Shown one piece after another: positions 39,565-49,342 of a stretch of 64,000 nucleotides of DNA. The translations under genes were made by a program, and so were the position numbers. Origin of the DNA: Burkholderiaceae bacterium (GTDB lineage: Bacteria > Pseudomonadota > Gammaproteobacteria > Burkholderiales > Burkholderiaceae_A); the NCBI GenBank assembly GCA_018402635.1, contig JAGYIP010000008.1, positions 186,001 through 250,000 on the forward strand. The letters are read 5' to 3'. The notes under the pieces are model-generated. The model worked only from the letters and a program-made list of their open reading frames with translations, made no database searches and was not told where the DNA came from. The stretch's first letter is position 1, and the number at the start of each line of letters is the position of its first letter.

Positions 39565-40179
39565 ATGTCGGAACTTGTTGGGGTTCGCCAAAAAGACAAT
39601 GCCCAGATGCTGGGGAAGCTTCTGATGCTGGCCATTCTTATGTTTGCCTTTGGCTATGCGCTGGTACCCCTCTATGAAAAGATCTGTGAGATTACGGGTA
39701 TCAATGTTCTTACTGCCAAAGAAAAATTAAATTACGACGAGGCGAAACGTTTTGCGGAAAACACGCAGGTTGATATCAACCGGCTCATCTCCGTTGAGTT
39801 CGATGCCAATGCCCATGGGCCCTGGACATTTAAGCCCCGCAACAACGTGCTCGAAGCCCATCCCGGTGAGTTACTAACGGTTGTCTACGAAATTACCAAC
39901 AACCTCGATCGGGCTGTCTCGGGTCAGGCCATTCCAAGCTATGCGCCCACGCAGTCCGCCAGTTACTTCAAAAAGCTTCAGTGTTTTTGTTTTGAGCAAC
40001 AAACCCTGCAGCCCGGAGAAACCATGGAGTTTCCAGTGGTCTTTGTGGTTGACCCTGAACTTCCCGACGGCATTCGCAACATCACCCTAAGTTACACCTT
40101 CTTTGAGGTTGGGGCACCTGTTGCCCGTGCTCCAAGCACAAAGCCAGCCGGCCAGGCCTTGGCCACCGAGGTTCAGTGA
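39565..40179 (+). CDS. ctaG: Cytochrome c oxidase assembly protein CtaG/Cox11
   Basis: 204 residues. One N-terminal transmembrane helix (LLMLAILMFAFGYALVPLY) anchors a periplasmic domain with the copper motif CFCFEQQTL near residue 143. Cox11 inserts CuB into subunit I. The segment VPLYEKICEITG carries the further conserved Cys. Confidence 0.96.
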   Translation: MSELVGVRQKDNAQMLGKLLMLAILMFAFGYALVPLYEKICEITGINVLTAKEKLNYDEAKRFAENTQVDINRLISVEFDANAHGPWTFKPRNNVLEAHPGELLTVVYEITNNLDRAVSGQAIPSYAPTQSASYFKKLQCFCFEQQTLQPGETMEFPVVFVVDPELPDGIRNITLSYTFFEVGAPVARAPSTKPAGQALATEVQ

Positions 40180-40199
40180 GTTTAATTAAAGGCCTTTGA

Positions 40200-40412
40200 A
40201 TGACCGATATCAAGCAAGCCGCCCGTCGCAAGGCAAGACTTGGACAGACCATAGGGGCTGTTTTATGGTCGTTTTTTGGGGTTCGTCGTTCGGCCAACCA
40301 CGAGGCTGACATGGCCGAATTGAATCCCCTGCATGTCATTGCAGTGGGGGTCATTGCTGCAGCTATTTTTGTACTGGGCCTTATTGGCCTTGTGCAATTT
40401 ATTACAAGCTAG
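40200..40412 (+). CDS. DUF2970 domain small membrane protein
   Basis: 70 residues. N-terminal basic segment, then LWSFFGVRRS typical of DUF2970, then one transmembrane helix (VIAVGVIAAAIFVLGLIGLV). The function is unknown. Betaproteobacteria carry it between ctaG and coxC. Confidence 0.86.
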   Translation: MTDIKQAARRKARLGQTIGAVLWSFFGVRRSANHEADMAELNPLHVIAVGVIAAAIFVLGLIGLVQFITS

Positions 40413-40445
40413 GTCTTCATAATAAAAGTCTGAAGGGGGAAGCAG

Positions 40446-41312
40446 ATGTCATCCGCAACACACGACCAAGCGCCTTATTACTATGTTCCGTCGCCCAGCA
40501 AGTGGCCGATGGTTGGCGCCATCAGTATGTTTTTTTTCATGGTGGGCATGTCGGGTACGGTCAACGACCAGGCCTATGGGCCTTACGTGTTGGCCCTTGG
40601 TCTAGGCATTCTTGCCTACATGTTCTTTGGCTGGTTTGCCGAGGTTATTCGCGAGTCTGAGCAGGGCAGTTACAGCGATCGCGTTGATTCAAGCTTTCGT
40701 TGGAGCATGGGCTGGTTCATCTTCAGCGAGGTCATGTTTTTCGCCGCCTTCTTTGGCGCTCTTTTTTATGCCCGCGTTCTTGTCATGCCTTGGCTTGGCG
40801 ACCTCGACCACAAAGCCTTCCTCTGGCCAGACTTTTCAGCCCAATGGCCAAACGCCGGCCCAGCAGGGGTGGTTGAGCCCTTTCAGACCATGGGCCCCTT
40901 CTGGATTCCCACCATCAACACGGCACTGCTTCTTACCTCTGGTGTCACCCTAACCATTGCCCACCATGCCTTGCGTGAGAATCATCGAGAGAAGGTCATT
41001 CTTTGGCTGGGCCTCACTATTGTTCTTGGCGCGGTGTTTATGGGTTTCCAGGCCTATGAATACATTCATGCCTACCGCGACCTTAACCTGAAACTTTCCT
41101 CGGGCATTTTTGGCTCTACCTTTTATTTGCTAACTGGGTTTCATGGTTTTCACGTGTTTGTTGGAACCTTGATGCTTCTGGTGGTCTGGTTCCGACTTCT
41201 GAAAGGCCATTTCAGTGCCGATCGGCATTTTGCCTTCGAAGGCGCAGCCTGGTATTGGCACTTTGTTGACGTGGTCTGGCTTGGCCTTTACGTGATTGTC
41301 TATTGGCTGTAG
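40446..41312 (+). CDS. coxC: Cytochrome c oxidase subunit III
   Basis: 288 residues with seven transmembrane helices. Features: PSPSKWPMVGAISMF, WFIFSEVMFFAAFFGALFY, GFQAYEYIHAY, TGFHGFHVFVGTL and the C-terminal AWYWHFVDVVWL. It stabilises subunit I. A 33-bp gap with AAGGGGGAAG precedes the start. Confidence 0.97.
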   Translation: MSSATHDQAPYYYVPSPSKWPMVGAISMFFFMVGMSGTVNDQAYGPYVLALGLGILAYMFFGWFAEVIRESEQGSYSDRVDSSFRWSMGWFIFSEVMFFAAFFGALFYARVLVMPWLGDLDHKAFLWPDFSAQWPNAGPAGVVEPFQTMGPFWIPTINTALLLTSGVTLTIAHHALRENHREKVILWLGLTIVLGAVFMGFQAYEYIHAYRDLNLKLSSGIFGSTFYLLTGFHGFHVFVGTLMLLVVWFRLLKGHFSADRHFAFEGAAWYWHFVDVVWLGLYVIVYWL

Positions 41313-41346
41313 CTTGCCTAGCGGCTCTTACTCAAGCGTTTGTTTA

Positions 41347-41379
41347 GGCTGAATCGAGGTGACTGGCCTTGATTCAGCC
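41347..41379. terminator. Hairpin between convergent coxC and DUF2909 gene
   Basis: GGCTGAATCGAGG (41347-41359), a 7-base loop and CCTTGATTCAGCC (41367-41379) form a 13-bp stem with one mismatch. It lies between two converging genes and could end transcripts in both directions. No strong T-tract follows on either strand, so efficiency is uncertain. Confidence 0.55.
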
Positions 41380-41407
41380 AGGCATCGAACAGTTGGTATT
41401 GGGCAGC

Positions 41408-41611
41408 CTAGTAGCGCAGACCCGAGGTCTCAATCCAGCCTAGCCAGTGGGCAATAAGCAGTGAAATAAACAAGGCAACCGAGAGGCCCACCCGCAGGGC
41501 CAACGCCTTCACGGTGTTATTACTCTGGCCCTTGTCGCGCATAAGGTAGAAAAGCGCCGATCCAAGGCTGGCAATAATAAGTAAAAAGGCAATGGCAACA
41601 AAAATCTTCAT
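41408..41611 (-). CDS. DUF2909 twin-transmembrane small protein
   Basis: 67 residues from ATG 41611, or 70 from ATG 41620. Two transmembrane helices, IFVAIAFLLIIASLGSALFYL and LRVGLSVALFISLLIAHWLGW, are separated by the charged loop MRDKGQSNN. This is the DUF2909 pattern, seen next to SURF1 in betaproteobacterial cox clusters. The ATG at 41611 abuts the SURF1 ATG at 41612 in a CATATG palindrome. Confidence 0.82.
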   Translation of the reverse strand: MKIFVAIAFLLIIASLGSALFYLMRDKGQSNNTVKALALRVGLSVALFISLLIAHWLGWIETSGLRY

Positions 41612-42412
41612 ATGACGCATTATCGGCTAAACCCTGCGGTTCTGTTCTGTCTTGGCCTTGCAATTCTTGGGCTTGTTCTTGCCCAATGGCAGTGGAGCCG
41701 AGCGCAGTTTAAGGAGCAGCAAATTGAGCGCGCGACGACCAACACATCGCTAGGCGTTGGCCCGGGGTCCCGCAGCGCTCTGGGTGGGGCCGGTCTTGGC
41801 TGGCTCCAGGACCGCTCAGCTGATTCGCTTGACCAGAAAACCTTCTTACTTAAGGGCGGTCAGTGGGTCGCCGCATCCCAAATTTTTCTTGATAACCGAG
41901 CCTTAAACGGGCGCGCCGGAGTTCATGTGCTTACCGCAGTGCGGTTTGAGGACGGGTCGATAGGCTGGGTCAACAGGGGATGGGCCCCCAAGCTTCCCGG
42001 CAGCCAAGGCCCGGTTGCGCTGCCCTTCATTCAGGCAGCCGTCCATCCACCCAACCAGGCGACCCTTGATGAAGGCATTGAGGTGGTTGCCCACCAGAGC
42101 CTTATGCGCCGCGTGGAGCTCTCAGAAAATGATGCCGTTCTTCGCCAGGGAGCTCTCTGGCAGAACTTCGATGCGAAGGCAGCAGAGGACCTGCTCGCTA
42201 AGCTTCTCCCCAAAGAGACACTGCGAATCTGGCCTGTGATTTTTTGGAGCACAAGCGCATCAGGCGAGGGCCTGGTTCAGCAGCCTCCTCGGCTCGCACA
42301 AGATGACGTGGCAAAGCACTACGGCTATGCCTTTCAGTGGGTATTGTTGACCCTGGTCGCGCTATTCTTTGCGTGGAAACTAGGCCGGCGAGCTTCAACA
42401 CCCGAGGCTTAA
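41612..42412 (+). CDS. SURF1 family cytochrome oxidase biogenesis protein
   Basis: 266 residues with transmembrane helices at both ends (VLFCLGLAILGLVLAQWQWS and AFQWVLLTLVALFFAWKLG) and a periplasmic domain. Family marks: GQWVAASQIFLDNRALNGRAGVHVLTAV, WVNRGWAPK and the C-terminal YGYAFQW. SURF1 helps heme a insertion into subunit I. The internal region 45-75 (TNTSLGVGPGSRSALGG) is a Gly/Ser-rich insertion. Confidence 0.9.
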   Translation: MTHYRLNPAVLFCLGLAILGLVLAQWQWSRAQFKEQQIERATTNTSLGVGPGSRSALGGAGLGWLQDRSADSLDQKTFLLKGGQWVAASQIFLDNRALNGRAGVHVLTAVRFEDGSIGWVNRGWAPKLPGSQGPVALPFIQAAVHPPNQATLDEGIEVVAHQSLMRRVELSENDAVLRQGALWQNFDAKAAEDLLAKLLPKETLRIWPVIFWSTSASGEGLVQQPPRLAQDDVAKHYGYAFQWVLLTLVALFFAWKLGRRASTPEA

Positions 42413-42438
42413 ACTATTTTTTATATTCAAAGGACAGC

Positions 42439-43146
42439 ATGAGGTCTCGATTAATGCTTTGGCTCATCGTAGCTGTTTGTATTGCTCCGGTTGTGCTTTC
42501 TTACGTCTATTACTATGGCGTGCGGCCCGATGAGCGAACCAATTACGGCGACCTTATTCAGCCGCAGCGCGACCTTACTGCACTGCCGGTGAGGCCCTTG
42601 GTTCGGCCCGAGTCCGAGTCAGGCTTTCTTGATCTTCTTAGAAGAGTCGACCCCTCCGAGCCTCGCGCTACGCTCGACAGCCTTGAAGACTTTCGAGGCA
42701 GGTGGCTCATTGTTCGTGTGGGCCCGTCCGCCTGTGGGGAGGACTGTCAGAAGGCCTTGTGGGTCATGCGCCAGGTACGGCTCACCACAGGACGCGACCG
42801 CGACCGGGTAGAGCGGCTCTGGCTGGTTACAGACGATCGTGCGCCGGATTCCGATGCCCTGTCAGACTACGAAGGCACCTGGGTGCTTGGGGTGAGCGAT
42901 GAGGCTCTGCAGACGGCCTGGTTGCAGCAGCCCAAGCTCTCGACGGCGTCGGGGCAGGCCACTGCGCAGGCCCCAAGCCAGCCAACCTCATCGGTGGATA
43001 CGACCATGGACCCTCTCAGCCCAGAAACCAGCTTCTGGCTCGTCGACCCCTTGGGAAATTTAATGATGCGTTTTCCTCAGGACCCAGATCCTGCGAAAAT
43101 GAAGAAAGATTTAATTCGGCTCTTGAAGGCCTCACGCATTGGCTAA
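42439..43146 (+). CDS. SCO-like thioredoxin-fold membrane protein of the cox cluster
   Basis: 235 residues from ATG 42439. One N-terminal helix (LMLWLIVAVCIAPVVLSYVYYYG) anchors it. The soluble part has WLIVRVGPSACGEDCQKALWVMRQV, with a CxxxC pair as in SCO1 copper chaperones, and ends with SFWLVDPLGNLMMRF as in SCO folds. A low-complexity Gln/Pro/Ser/Thr insert is near residue 180. Relatives sit between SURF1 and COX15/ctaB in Burkholderiales. A copper or thiol role is inferred from the CxxxC. Confidence 0.75.
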   Translation: MRSRLMLWLIVAVCIAPVVLSYVYYYGVRPDERTNYGDLIQPQRDLTALPVRPLVRPESESGFLDLLRRVDPSEPRATLDSLEDFRGRWLIVRVGPSACGEDCQKALWVMRQVRLTTGRDRDRVERLWLVTDDRAPDSDALSDYEGTWVLGVSDEALQTAWLQQPKLSTASGQATAQAPSQPTSSVDTTMDPLSPETSFWLVDPLGNLMMRFPQDPDPAKMKKDLIRLLKASRIG

Positions 43147-43219
43147 CAATCCACTGTTATAAACGTTTATAAATAGGATGAGAAAAGGCTTCTCCCTGAA
43201 AGCCTAAGCGATCGAACGA

Positions 43220-44117
43220 ATGACAACCTTATCTGCGCCCTCCCCGCTAAGCTCTTTGCTAAAGCAGTACTACGTGCTTACGAAGCCACGGGTTAATGCG
43301 CTTATTCTTTTCTGTGCGGTCATCGGCATGTTCTTGGCTCAGCCTGAGCTACCGGCGCTTGGTCTCGTGCTGCTTGCCACCCTGGGCATTGGCCTGGTTG
43401 CGGGTGCGGCCGCCGCGGTGAACTGCCTTGTTGAGAGTCATATTGATGCCAAGATGGCGCGCACCTCCTGGCGTCCACTGCCTTCAGGCACGCTTACCGT
43501 AACCCAGGTCTTCGTCTTTTCTGGCCTGCTGGGTGGCCTTGGCCTGTTTGTCTTATTCACCTGGGTCAATGCCTTAACCGCCTGGCTTACGCTTGCCACC
43601 TTTGTTGGCTATGCCATTGTCTACACCATGTTGCTCAAGCCGCTTACGCCTCAAAATATTGTTATTGGCGGCGCCTCCGGTGCCATGCCCCCCGTTTTAG
43701 GCTGGGCGGCAGTCGCCAACCAGGCCCCTGCCGGAGGCCTGGGTTCTTTTTCTTATTATTTTTGTCTGGACACCGCCGCACTTTTGGGCCCTTGCCCTCT
43801 ACCGCGTTGAAGACTACAAGCGCTCGGGCCTGCCCATGTTGCCCGTCACCCACGGCTCCGAATTCACCCGATTGCAGATTCTGCTCTACACCTTACTGCT
43901 GGTGGCCACGACCCTTTTGCCGGTCGCAATGGGCATGGCCGGCTGGATCTACATGCTTTCTGCCCTTGCCCTAGGGGGCTGGTTTAGCCTGCTGTCTTAC
44001 AGCCTCTACAGGCGCTACTCCGAGGCCTTGGCGAAGAAAACCTTCAGGTATTCAATTAATTACCTGGCTCTGCTCTTCGCCTTTCTATTGGCTGACCACT
44101 ACCTGCTTGGCACTTAG
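43220..44117 (+). CDS. ctaB: Protoheme IX farnesyltransferase (heme O synthase), frameshifted
   Basis: UbiA-type prenyltransferase that makes heme o from protoheme. The first frame (from 43220) holds [20 protein letters not shown], the prenyl-diphosphate motif [23 protein letters not shown] and [21 protein letters not shown], then breaks at about 43741. The second frame reads on with [21 protein letters not shown] to the stop at 44117. Removing one G from GGG at 43741-43743 restores [25 protein letters not shown] and a 298-residue protein of normal length. COX15 (ctaA), the next enzyme, is not in the window. Confidence 0.9.
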
Positions 44118-44184
44118 TTTTCAATGGGCTCAGTCGCCCGCTGGACCTGCGGGTTATCCCGAGTTAGACTGACCCACCGTTTGA

Positions 44185-45288
<1,104 letters not shown>

Positions 45289-45301
45289 ACCTTCGGCGGG
45301 G

Positions 45302-46738
45302 CTAAGAGCCAGGCTGGCCCGCCACAATTACGGTGACCATACCGCGGCCTGCAAACCGTTGGTTAAGCACGTTCTGGATATCCTCCCGGCTTACCAGATC
45401 GATGCGATCTGTCCAGGTATCAAGGTAGTTCGCAGGCAGCCTGTAGAAGTTTATGGCTGCAAGGTTATCGATGAGTTTACGGTTGCTATCAAGCCGCAGC
45501 GCAAAGCCGCCAATAAGGTTCTTTTTTGCAGCCACAAACTCTTCCTCGGAAGGGCCCTTGGCAATAAAACTCGCCAGCGTCTCATTAACAACCTTCACGG
45601 CCTGCGATGCCTGCTCGCGCTGCGTTTGCAGGCCAAGAAAAAAAGGCCCGGTCTGCGCCAGTGGCTGAACAGCGGAAAACACGCTGTAGGCCATGCCACG
45701 CTTTTCTCGAATTTCCTTGGTTAGACGCGAGACAAAACCACCCCCCCCAAGCACGTGATTGGCCACCAGAAGTGCAAAGTAGTCATCAAGCTCATGCCGG
45801 GCAAGCACCGGAAGACCCATCCAGATATGGGCCTGGCTCGCAGGATGGTCAACGTTGATGGTGCTGCTGGATGGCCCCCCTTGAGGCGCGGGGCCAAGGC
45901 TTGTGCGAAAGTTGGTTAGGGCTGCAAGCGTCTGATCTTTCTCGGAGATGCCTGCCTGCAAGAGAGCCTGAGTGCCTTCAACAAGCCTCTTGGCATCGGC
46001 CAGACCAATGTCGCCCACAATCGCAATACTCATTCGCTCGGGCCTCCAGTAAAAGCCGTGAAAGGCAACCAGGTGATCGCGCGATGTGGCTTCAAGGGAT
46101 GCCTCGGTCACCAGGGCGCCGTAGGGGTGGCCCTGGTACATGGCCTGCCACAAGGCCCGCGTTGCCAGTGTTTGCGGCCGCGACAACGATTCTTTTAGGC
46201 CCGCGATACCTGTTGCCCGTTGCCGCTCAAAGACGGAGTCTGCCATGGCCGGCTCAGCGAGAACTCTGGCAATAAGGGCAATGGCCGCATCGCGCACCTT
46301 CGGGTCTGAAAGAAACCGAAACCGCAGGCTTACTTGATCCCGCGAGGTGCCCACGGACCGCTCGACAGCAAGGTCAGCCCATGCCTCACCCATCTCCGTC
46401 TCACTAAGTGCTGGCCGACTCGCCTCGGAGCGAACGCCCGCCATCGCCAGCTGCGCAGTCAGGCTGGCTAGGCCTTCAAGCCCTTGTGGATCCCATCGAC
46501 TGCCCGCGTCAATCTCAATGGCAAGGTCGATCATGGGAATGTCGGGTGCCTGCTGAAAGAGGACCCGACTGTTCTTGCTGGAGACAAACTGGTTAAGACT
46601 GGCTCGGGGCTCAGGGCTTGCAGCCTGCTCGTCTGACGCCGTAGCCTGGGTGGTGGGGCTGGCATGAAGGCCGCCAAGACAGACAAGAAAAAGGCTCAGA
46701 CCGAGGCCCGAAAAAATGGCGAAAGACCGTGTGTTCAT
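45302..46738 (-). CDS. M16 family peptidase homologue lacking the zinc motif
   Basis: 478 residues. A signal peptide (FAIFSGLGLSLFLVCLGGLHA) is followed by the M16 fold: VLFQQAPDIPMIDLAIEIDAGSR, LASLTAQLAMAG where the HxxEH motif should be, and VLGGGGFVSRLTKEIREKRG in the C-terminal half. It is the inactive partner of the next M16 gene; such pairs form heterodimeric proteases. It lies 18 bp downstream of the active member. Confidence 0.92.
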   Translation of the reverse strand: MNTRSFAIFSGLGLSLFLVCLGGLHASPTTQATASDEQAASPEPRASLNQFVSSKNSRVLFQQAPDIPMIDLAIEIDAGSRWDPQGLEGLASLTAQLAMAGVRSEASRPALSETEMGEAWADLAVERSVGTSRDQVSLRFRFLSDPKVRDAAIALIARVLAEPAMADSVFERQRATGIAGLKESLSRPQTLATRALWQAMYQGHPYGALVTEASLEATSRDHLVAFHGFYWRPERMSIAIVGDIGLADAKRLVEGTQALLQAGISEKDQTLAALTNFRTSLGPAPQGGPSSSTINVDHPASQAHIWMGLPVLARHELDDYFALLVANHVLGGGGFVSRLTKEIREKRGMAYSVFSAVQPLAQTGPFFLGLQTQREQASQAVKVVNETLASFIAKGPSEEEFVAAKKNLIGGFALRLDSNRKLIDNLAAINFYRLPANYLDTWTDRIDLVSREDIQNVLNQRFAGRGMVTVIVAGQPGS

Positions 46739-46756
46739 AAAATGACTAACCTCGAG

Positions 46757-48259
46757 CTAGTGACGAAGAATGCTGCTTCCTAGCCCGCGACGCGCGGCCG
46801 CTTTGGGATCGGTGGGCTTAAGGGCAATGGTGGTGCGGTTTTCATCGCGCAGGACCAGAGCCGCCACGCGATTTAAGTCTTCAGCCTTAATCTCATCGAG
46901 CATGACAAGCCAGGCCATTCGGTCAGAAAGGGGCCGCCCGGTCATGGCCAGCCTGCCCGTGACCATGGCGCGCGAAAAAAGGGAGTCTTGCTGATAGACC
47001 TGGCTTGCCTTCGCCTGACGCCTAACCCTTTCTAACTGGCTCTGGCTTACACCTTTTTCTAAAAAGGCTTTAATAACTTCGTCAATGGCGGTCTGGAGCT
47101 CTTGGATGCTTCGGCCCGGCCGAGGCGAGCCGGTAATAGTAAATAAGCCTGGCCCCCTTGAGATGGTGTCGCTGCTGACCCCAAGTCCAAGGGCAAGTTG
47201 TCGCTGTCGAACAAGGGATTCAATAAGAATGCCCGTGTTTGGGTTATCAAGAAGACTGGCCAAGACCGACAAGGCCACAACGTCTCTTGCCTTGGGGTTG
47301 TCGGGGTGCAAGGGACCGTCGTCGGCACCAAGCACAGGCGCCTTCCATGCATCAATGAAAAAGGGGTTCTCGGCAGGGGCGGTCACCTCGGCCGTGCGTG
47401 GCCCAAGCTGCTTAGGCTCGGCGAACTGGCGCGGCTTGAGTGCGACAGCCTTGTTCGATGTCGCGGGCGCTGCCGCCCAGCCTGCGTAGAGGGACTGCGC
47501 CTTTTCAAAGACGGCCTGCGCGTTGACGTTTCCCACCACAACCATGGTGGCGTGTTCGGGCCGATACCACTGCTGGTACCAGTTACGGGCATCGTCGGCG
47601 GTGAGCTGCTCAAGGTCGTTTCGCCACCCAATAATGGGCCTGCGTATTGGATGGGCCAGAAATGCAGTGGCCATAAGGGCCTCGAAGCTTCGGCCTTGCG
47701 GGCTGTCGTCTGTTCGCAGCCGGCGCTCCTCCATAACCACCTTAAGCTCTTTCGCAAACTCCTCATCGTTGATGACCAGGTTTTGCATGCGGTCGGCCTC
47801 AAGCGCCATGACCTCAAAAAGTGCGTCGCGATGAACCTGTTGAAAGTAGCCGGTGTAGTCCGTGGAGGTAAATGCGTTTTCCCGACCGCCAAGGCTCGAG
47901 ACCTTTTGGCTGAACTCCCCAGGGCGCAATGTCTTTGTGCCCTTAAACATCATGTGCTCAAGCACATGGGCAATGCCCGATATACCCTCGGTTTCATCCA
48001 TGGAACCGGCTCGAATCCAGACCATGTGAAGGGCCGTGGGCGACCGGTTGTCTTCGAAAACTACAATACGCATGCCGCTGGCTAGGGTCTTATCGAGGGT
48101 TGGAAGGCCCTGGGCGCTTAGAGGCTGCAGCCCGAAGACAAGAAAGCCCATGGCCGCAAGCAACAGCCGACTTAGGTTTAAGCGAAGCTCGGCCCCTACA
48201 ATGGAGGGCAACGACAGCTGTATGGGCGCTGTAGCGACTGTTTGAAGTGTTGTCTGCAT
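46757..48259 (-). CDS. M16 family zinc metallopeptidase (active partner)
   Basis: 500 residues with an N-terminal signal or anchor (LLLAAMGFLVFGLQPLSAQ). Zinc motif HVLEHMMFKGT has the HxxEH form at residues 98-102, with the downstream Glu in FEVMALEADRMQNL. The second half contains LVRQRQLALGLGVSSD. It is expected to act in the periplasm as a heterodimer with the following zinc-less homologue. It is divergent from ftsY, with about 60 bp between starts. Confidence 0.94.
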   Translation of the reverse strand: MQTTLQTVATAPIQLSLPSIVGAELRLNLSRLLLAAMGFLVFGLQPLSAQGLPTLDKTLASGMRIVVFEDNRSPTALHMVWIRAGSMDETEGISGIAHVLEHMMFKGTKTLRPGEFSQKVSSLGGRENAFTSTDYTGYFQQVHRDALFEVMALEADRMQNLVINDEEFAKELKVVMEERRLRTDDSPQGRSFEALMATAFLAHPIRRPIIGWRNDLEQLTADDARNWYQQWYRPEHATMVVVGNVNAQAVFEKAQSLYAGWAAAPATSNKAVALKPRQFAEPKQLGPRTAEVTAPAENPFFIDAWKAPVLGADDGPLHPDNPKARDVVALSVLASLLDNPNTGILIESLVRQRQLALGLGVSSDTISRGPGLFTITGSPRPGRSIQELQTAIDEVIKAFLEKGVSQSQLERVRRQAKASQVYQQDSLFSRAMVTGRLAMTGRPLSDRMAWLVMLDEIKAEDLNRVAALVLRDENRTTIALKPTDPKAAARRGLGSSILRH

Positions 48260-48322
48260 GGTTCTTTTAAGGTAATCGTTGACAGGCCCTTTAAAGGTCT
48301 ACGAATAGGAGTGTCATTGGTT

Positions 48323-49342
48323 ATGAGAGGTTTCCTAGACCGCATCGGTCTTTCGAAATTAGGTGCCGGCCTTTCAAAAACCCGGGAACAGATAAGCCGA
48401 CTCTTTGGCGGTGCCCGGCTTGACGATGACTGGTTTGAAGAGGTTGAATCCGCATTGATTATGGCCGATGTTGGCGCTCTGGCAAGTCAGGCTATTGTCA
48501 AAGATCTCCGCAACTCCTTGCGCAAAGAACCCCTTGCTGATGCAGAAGATCCGCAGGCGGTTCGTGGGCGACTGACCGAAATTCTTGCCCTTCGCCTTCA
48601 AAGGCTTGAACGAACCTCGTTCTATGGCCATGACCTGCAGGCCGAAAACCCCGCCGCCTTGGGCAGCCGAGCTGCCCCGGCTGACACCCTGAACTCGCAT
48701 CAGACGGCAAGGCCTTCGCCACGTGTGGTGATGCTGGTTGGGGTCAATGGCGCAGGCAAGACCACCACCATTGGCAAGCTCACCCACTACGAAAGGCAAC
48801 AGGGCAACAAGGTTTTGCTGGCAGCAGGCGACACCTTCCGGGCTGCAGCACGCGAGCAGCTGGTGACCTGGGGCAGCCGCAATGGGGTGGATGTTATTGC
48901 GCCAACCGGGCAGGCGGACCCTGCTGCCATTGCCTTTGATGCCGTATCGGCAGGGCTTGCGCGTCAGGTGGACTGCGTCATTGTGGACACGGCAGGCAGG
49001 CTGCCAACGCAGCTTCATCTTATGGAGGAGTTAAAAAAAGTGAAGCGGGTCATGGCAAAGGCCATGGCCGATGCGCCTCACGAGACCTGGCTGGTTGTCG
49101 ATGGCGGCACAGGTCAGAATGCGCTGGCTCAGGTGAAGGCCTTTCATGAGGCCCTGGGGCTAACGGGCCTTGTGGTGACAAAGCTTGATGGCACTGCAAA
49201 GGGCGGTGTGCTTTTGGCGCTGGCAGAGCAGCAGCCGATACCGGTGGCCTTTATTGGGGTGGGCGAAGGCCTTGAGGACCTTCAGCCGTTTGATGCCCAG
49301 GCTTTTGCTCAGGCCCTGCTTGCGACGCCTGAGCTGCCCTAA
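48323..49342 (+). CDS. ftsY: Signal recognition particle receptor FtsY
   Basis: 339 residues from ATG 48323; the frame is open to 48242, and AGGAG at about 48307-48311 supports a start near 48317-48323. The acidic A domain of E. coli FtsY is missing, leaving the NG core. GTPase motifs: LVGVNGAGKTTTIGKL (G1), GDTFRAAAREQL, DTAGRLPTQ (G3) and TKLDGTAKGG (G4). It docks ribosome-SRP complexes at the membrane. Confidence 0.96.
   Translation: MRGFLDRIGLSKLGAGLSKTREQISRLFGGARLDDDWFEEVESALIMADVGALASQAIVKDLRNSLRKEPLADAEDPQAVRGRLTEILALRLQRLERTSFYGHDLQAENPAALGSRAAPADTLNSHQTARPSPRVVMLVGVNGAGKTTTIGKLTHYERQQGNKVLLAAGDTFRAAAREQLVTWGSRNGVDVIAPTGQADPAAIAFDAVSAGLARQVDCVIVDTAGRLPTQLHLMEELKKVKRVMAKAMADAPHETWLVVDGGTGQNALAQVKAFHEALGLTGLVVTKLDGTAKGGVLLALAEQQPIPVAFIGVGEGLEDLQPFDAQAFAQALLATPELP

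Noticed and set aside
45745-45757. C8 run in the zinc-less M16 gene as another indel site
   Set aside because: The frame is continuous and encodes the expected VLGGGGFVSRL motif.
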